A DNA stretch of 6,616 nt from contig JAEZBU010000097.1 in the NCBI GenBank assembly GCA_023426855.1, positions 1 to 6,616 of the forward strand, written 5' to 3'. The notes beneath the pieces were generated by a model, which was given only the letters and a program-made list of their open reading frames with translations, made no database searches and had not been told where the DNA came from. Position 1 is the stretch's first letter. Each line of letters opens with the position of its first letter. A program made the position numbers and the translations under genes. The stretch comes from Pseudomonadota bacterium. Its GTDB lineage: Bacteria; Pseudomonadota; Alphaproteobacteria; Rhizobiales; Hyphomicrobiaceae. Positions 6,188 to 6,616 of the stretch are shown here, piece after piece.

Positions 6188-6616
6188 GCGTGCGGGTGCG
6201 ACGGCTGGCGGCGCGCGATAAGCCGGTCTGGACCGAGTTATTCAAAGGCTACATCACCTTTTATAAGTCGACGGTGGCCGACGACGTGATCGAAGGCACC
6301 TGGCAGCGGCTGATGGCTGGCGAGCCTGGGTTCCACATCGCGCTGGTCGCCGTGGACGAGCAGGACGTGCCCGTCGGGCTGGCGCACGTGCTGTTCCATC
6401 GGTCAACGTGGTCGCCGACCTGGTACTGCTATCTGGAGGATCTGTTCGTCGATCCGGCCGCGCGAGCCAAGGGCATAGGCCGCGCGCTAATCGAGGCGAC
6501 CTACGCAGAAGCGGATGCACGTGGTTGTACCCGGACCTACTGGGCGACGCAGGAATTCAACTATCGCGCCCGTGGCCTCTACGATCAGCTCGCCACCAAG
6601 TCACCGTTCGTGCAGT
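6184..6616 (+). CDS. GNAT family N-acetyltransferase (3' end outside window)
   Basis: An open frame from ATG 6184 to the right edge, with 144 complete codons and no stop in the window. The sequence has GNAT features: N-terminal VRVRRLAARDKPVW, strand HIALVAVD (51-58), LEDLFVDPAARAKGIGRALI (84-103) containing the acetyl-CoA pyrophosphate-binding R/Q-x-x-G-x-G/A pattern (R94, G97, G99), then RTYWATQEFNYRARGLYDQL (117-136) with the usual N.xA..LY-type end. Small GNAT proteins of this type are about 150 residues, so only the last few residues are probably missing. It would transfer an acetyl group from acetyl-CoA to an amine; the acceptor cannot be predicted. GGAGA lies 8 nt upstream of the ATG. 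The start overlaps the stop of the small exported protein. GC content is visibly higher here than in the export genes. It is probably cytosolic. Confidence 0.92.
   Translation, partial: MSVRVRRLAARDKPVWTELFKGYITFYKSTVADDVIEGTWQRLMAGEPGFHIALVAVDEQDVPVGLAHVLFHRSTWSPTWYCYLEDLFVDPAARAKGIGRALIEATYAEADARGCTRTYWATQEFNYRARGLYDQLATKSPFVQ

Overview
The window looks like a chromosomal stretch from a GC-rich alphaproteobacterium. The order Hyphomicrobiales is my best guess. It rests on the recognisable style of the NodB-type deacetylase (GVSRVVEIDT, TFDDGP and DVDSYDF segments), the high GC content, and the GTG and TTG starts backed by strong Shine-Dalgarno sites. No rRNA, tRNA, CRISPR array, insertion sequence or phage gene is visible.

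Layout: (1) 1-498 (+) is the C-terminal part of a GT4-type glycosyltransferase. (2) 495-2423 (-) is a two-gene export operon. It is transcribed kpsE-like (inner-membrane polysaccharide co-polymerase/adaptor) then kpsT-like (capsule-exporter ATPase), and it runs convergently into the glycosyltransferase with overlapping stop codons. (3) 2609-3070 (+) is a small lipoprotein with a probable SH3-like domain, divergent from kpsE. (4) 3170-4396 (+) is a membrane acyltransferase-3 family protein. (5) 4499-5479 (-) is an exported NodB-fold polysaccharide deacetylase, convergent with the acyltransferase. (6) 5780-6187 (+) is a small exported protein of unknown function. It overlaps by ATGA with (7), a GNAT N-acetyltransferase from 6184 that runs off the right end.

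Genes 1-5 read together as surface-polysaccharide functions: sugar transfer, ABC-dependent capsule-type export across the envelope, O-acylation at the membrane, and periplasmic or extracellular de-N-acetylation. The membrane permease KpsM and the outer-membrane export partner are not in the window, although both ends of the kpsE-kpsT unit are visible. The last two genes look like an unrelated translationally coupled pair. GC content by eye is lower in the export genes (about 48-58% in sampled lines) than in the GNAT gene (about 70% in one sampled line), consistent with an accessory polysaccharide locus next to core-like genes.

I see no convincing new defence or mobile system. The most notable points are the missing permease, an acyltransferase lacking the usual glutamate of its QFY motif, the unnamed lipoprotein divergent from kpsE, and a dyad-rich divergent regulatory region upstream of the deacetylase.
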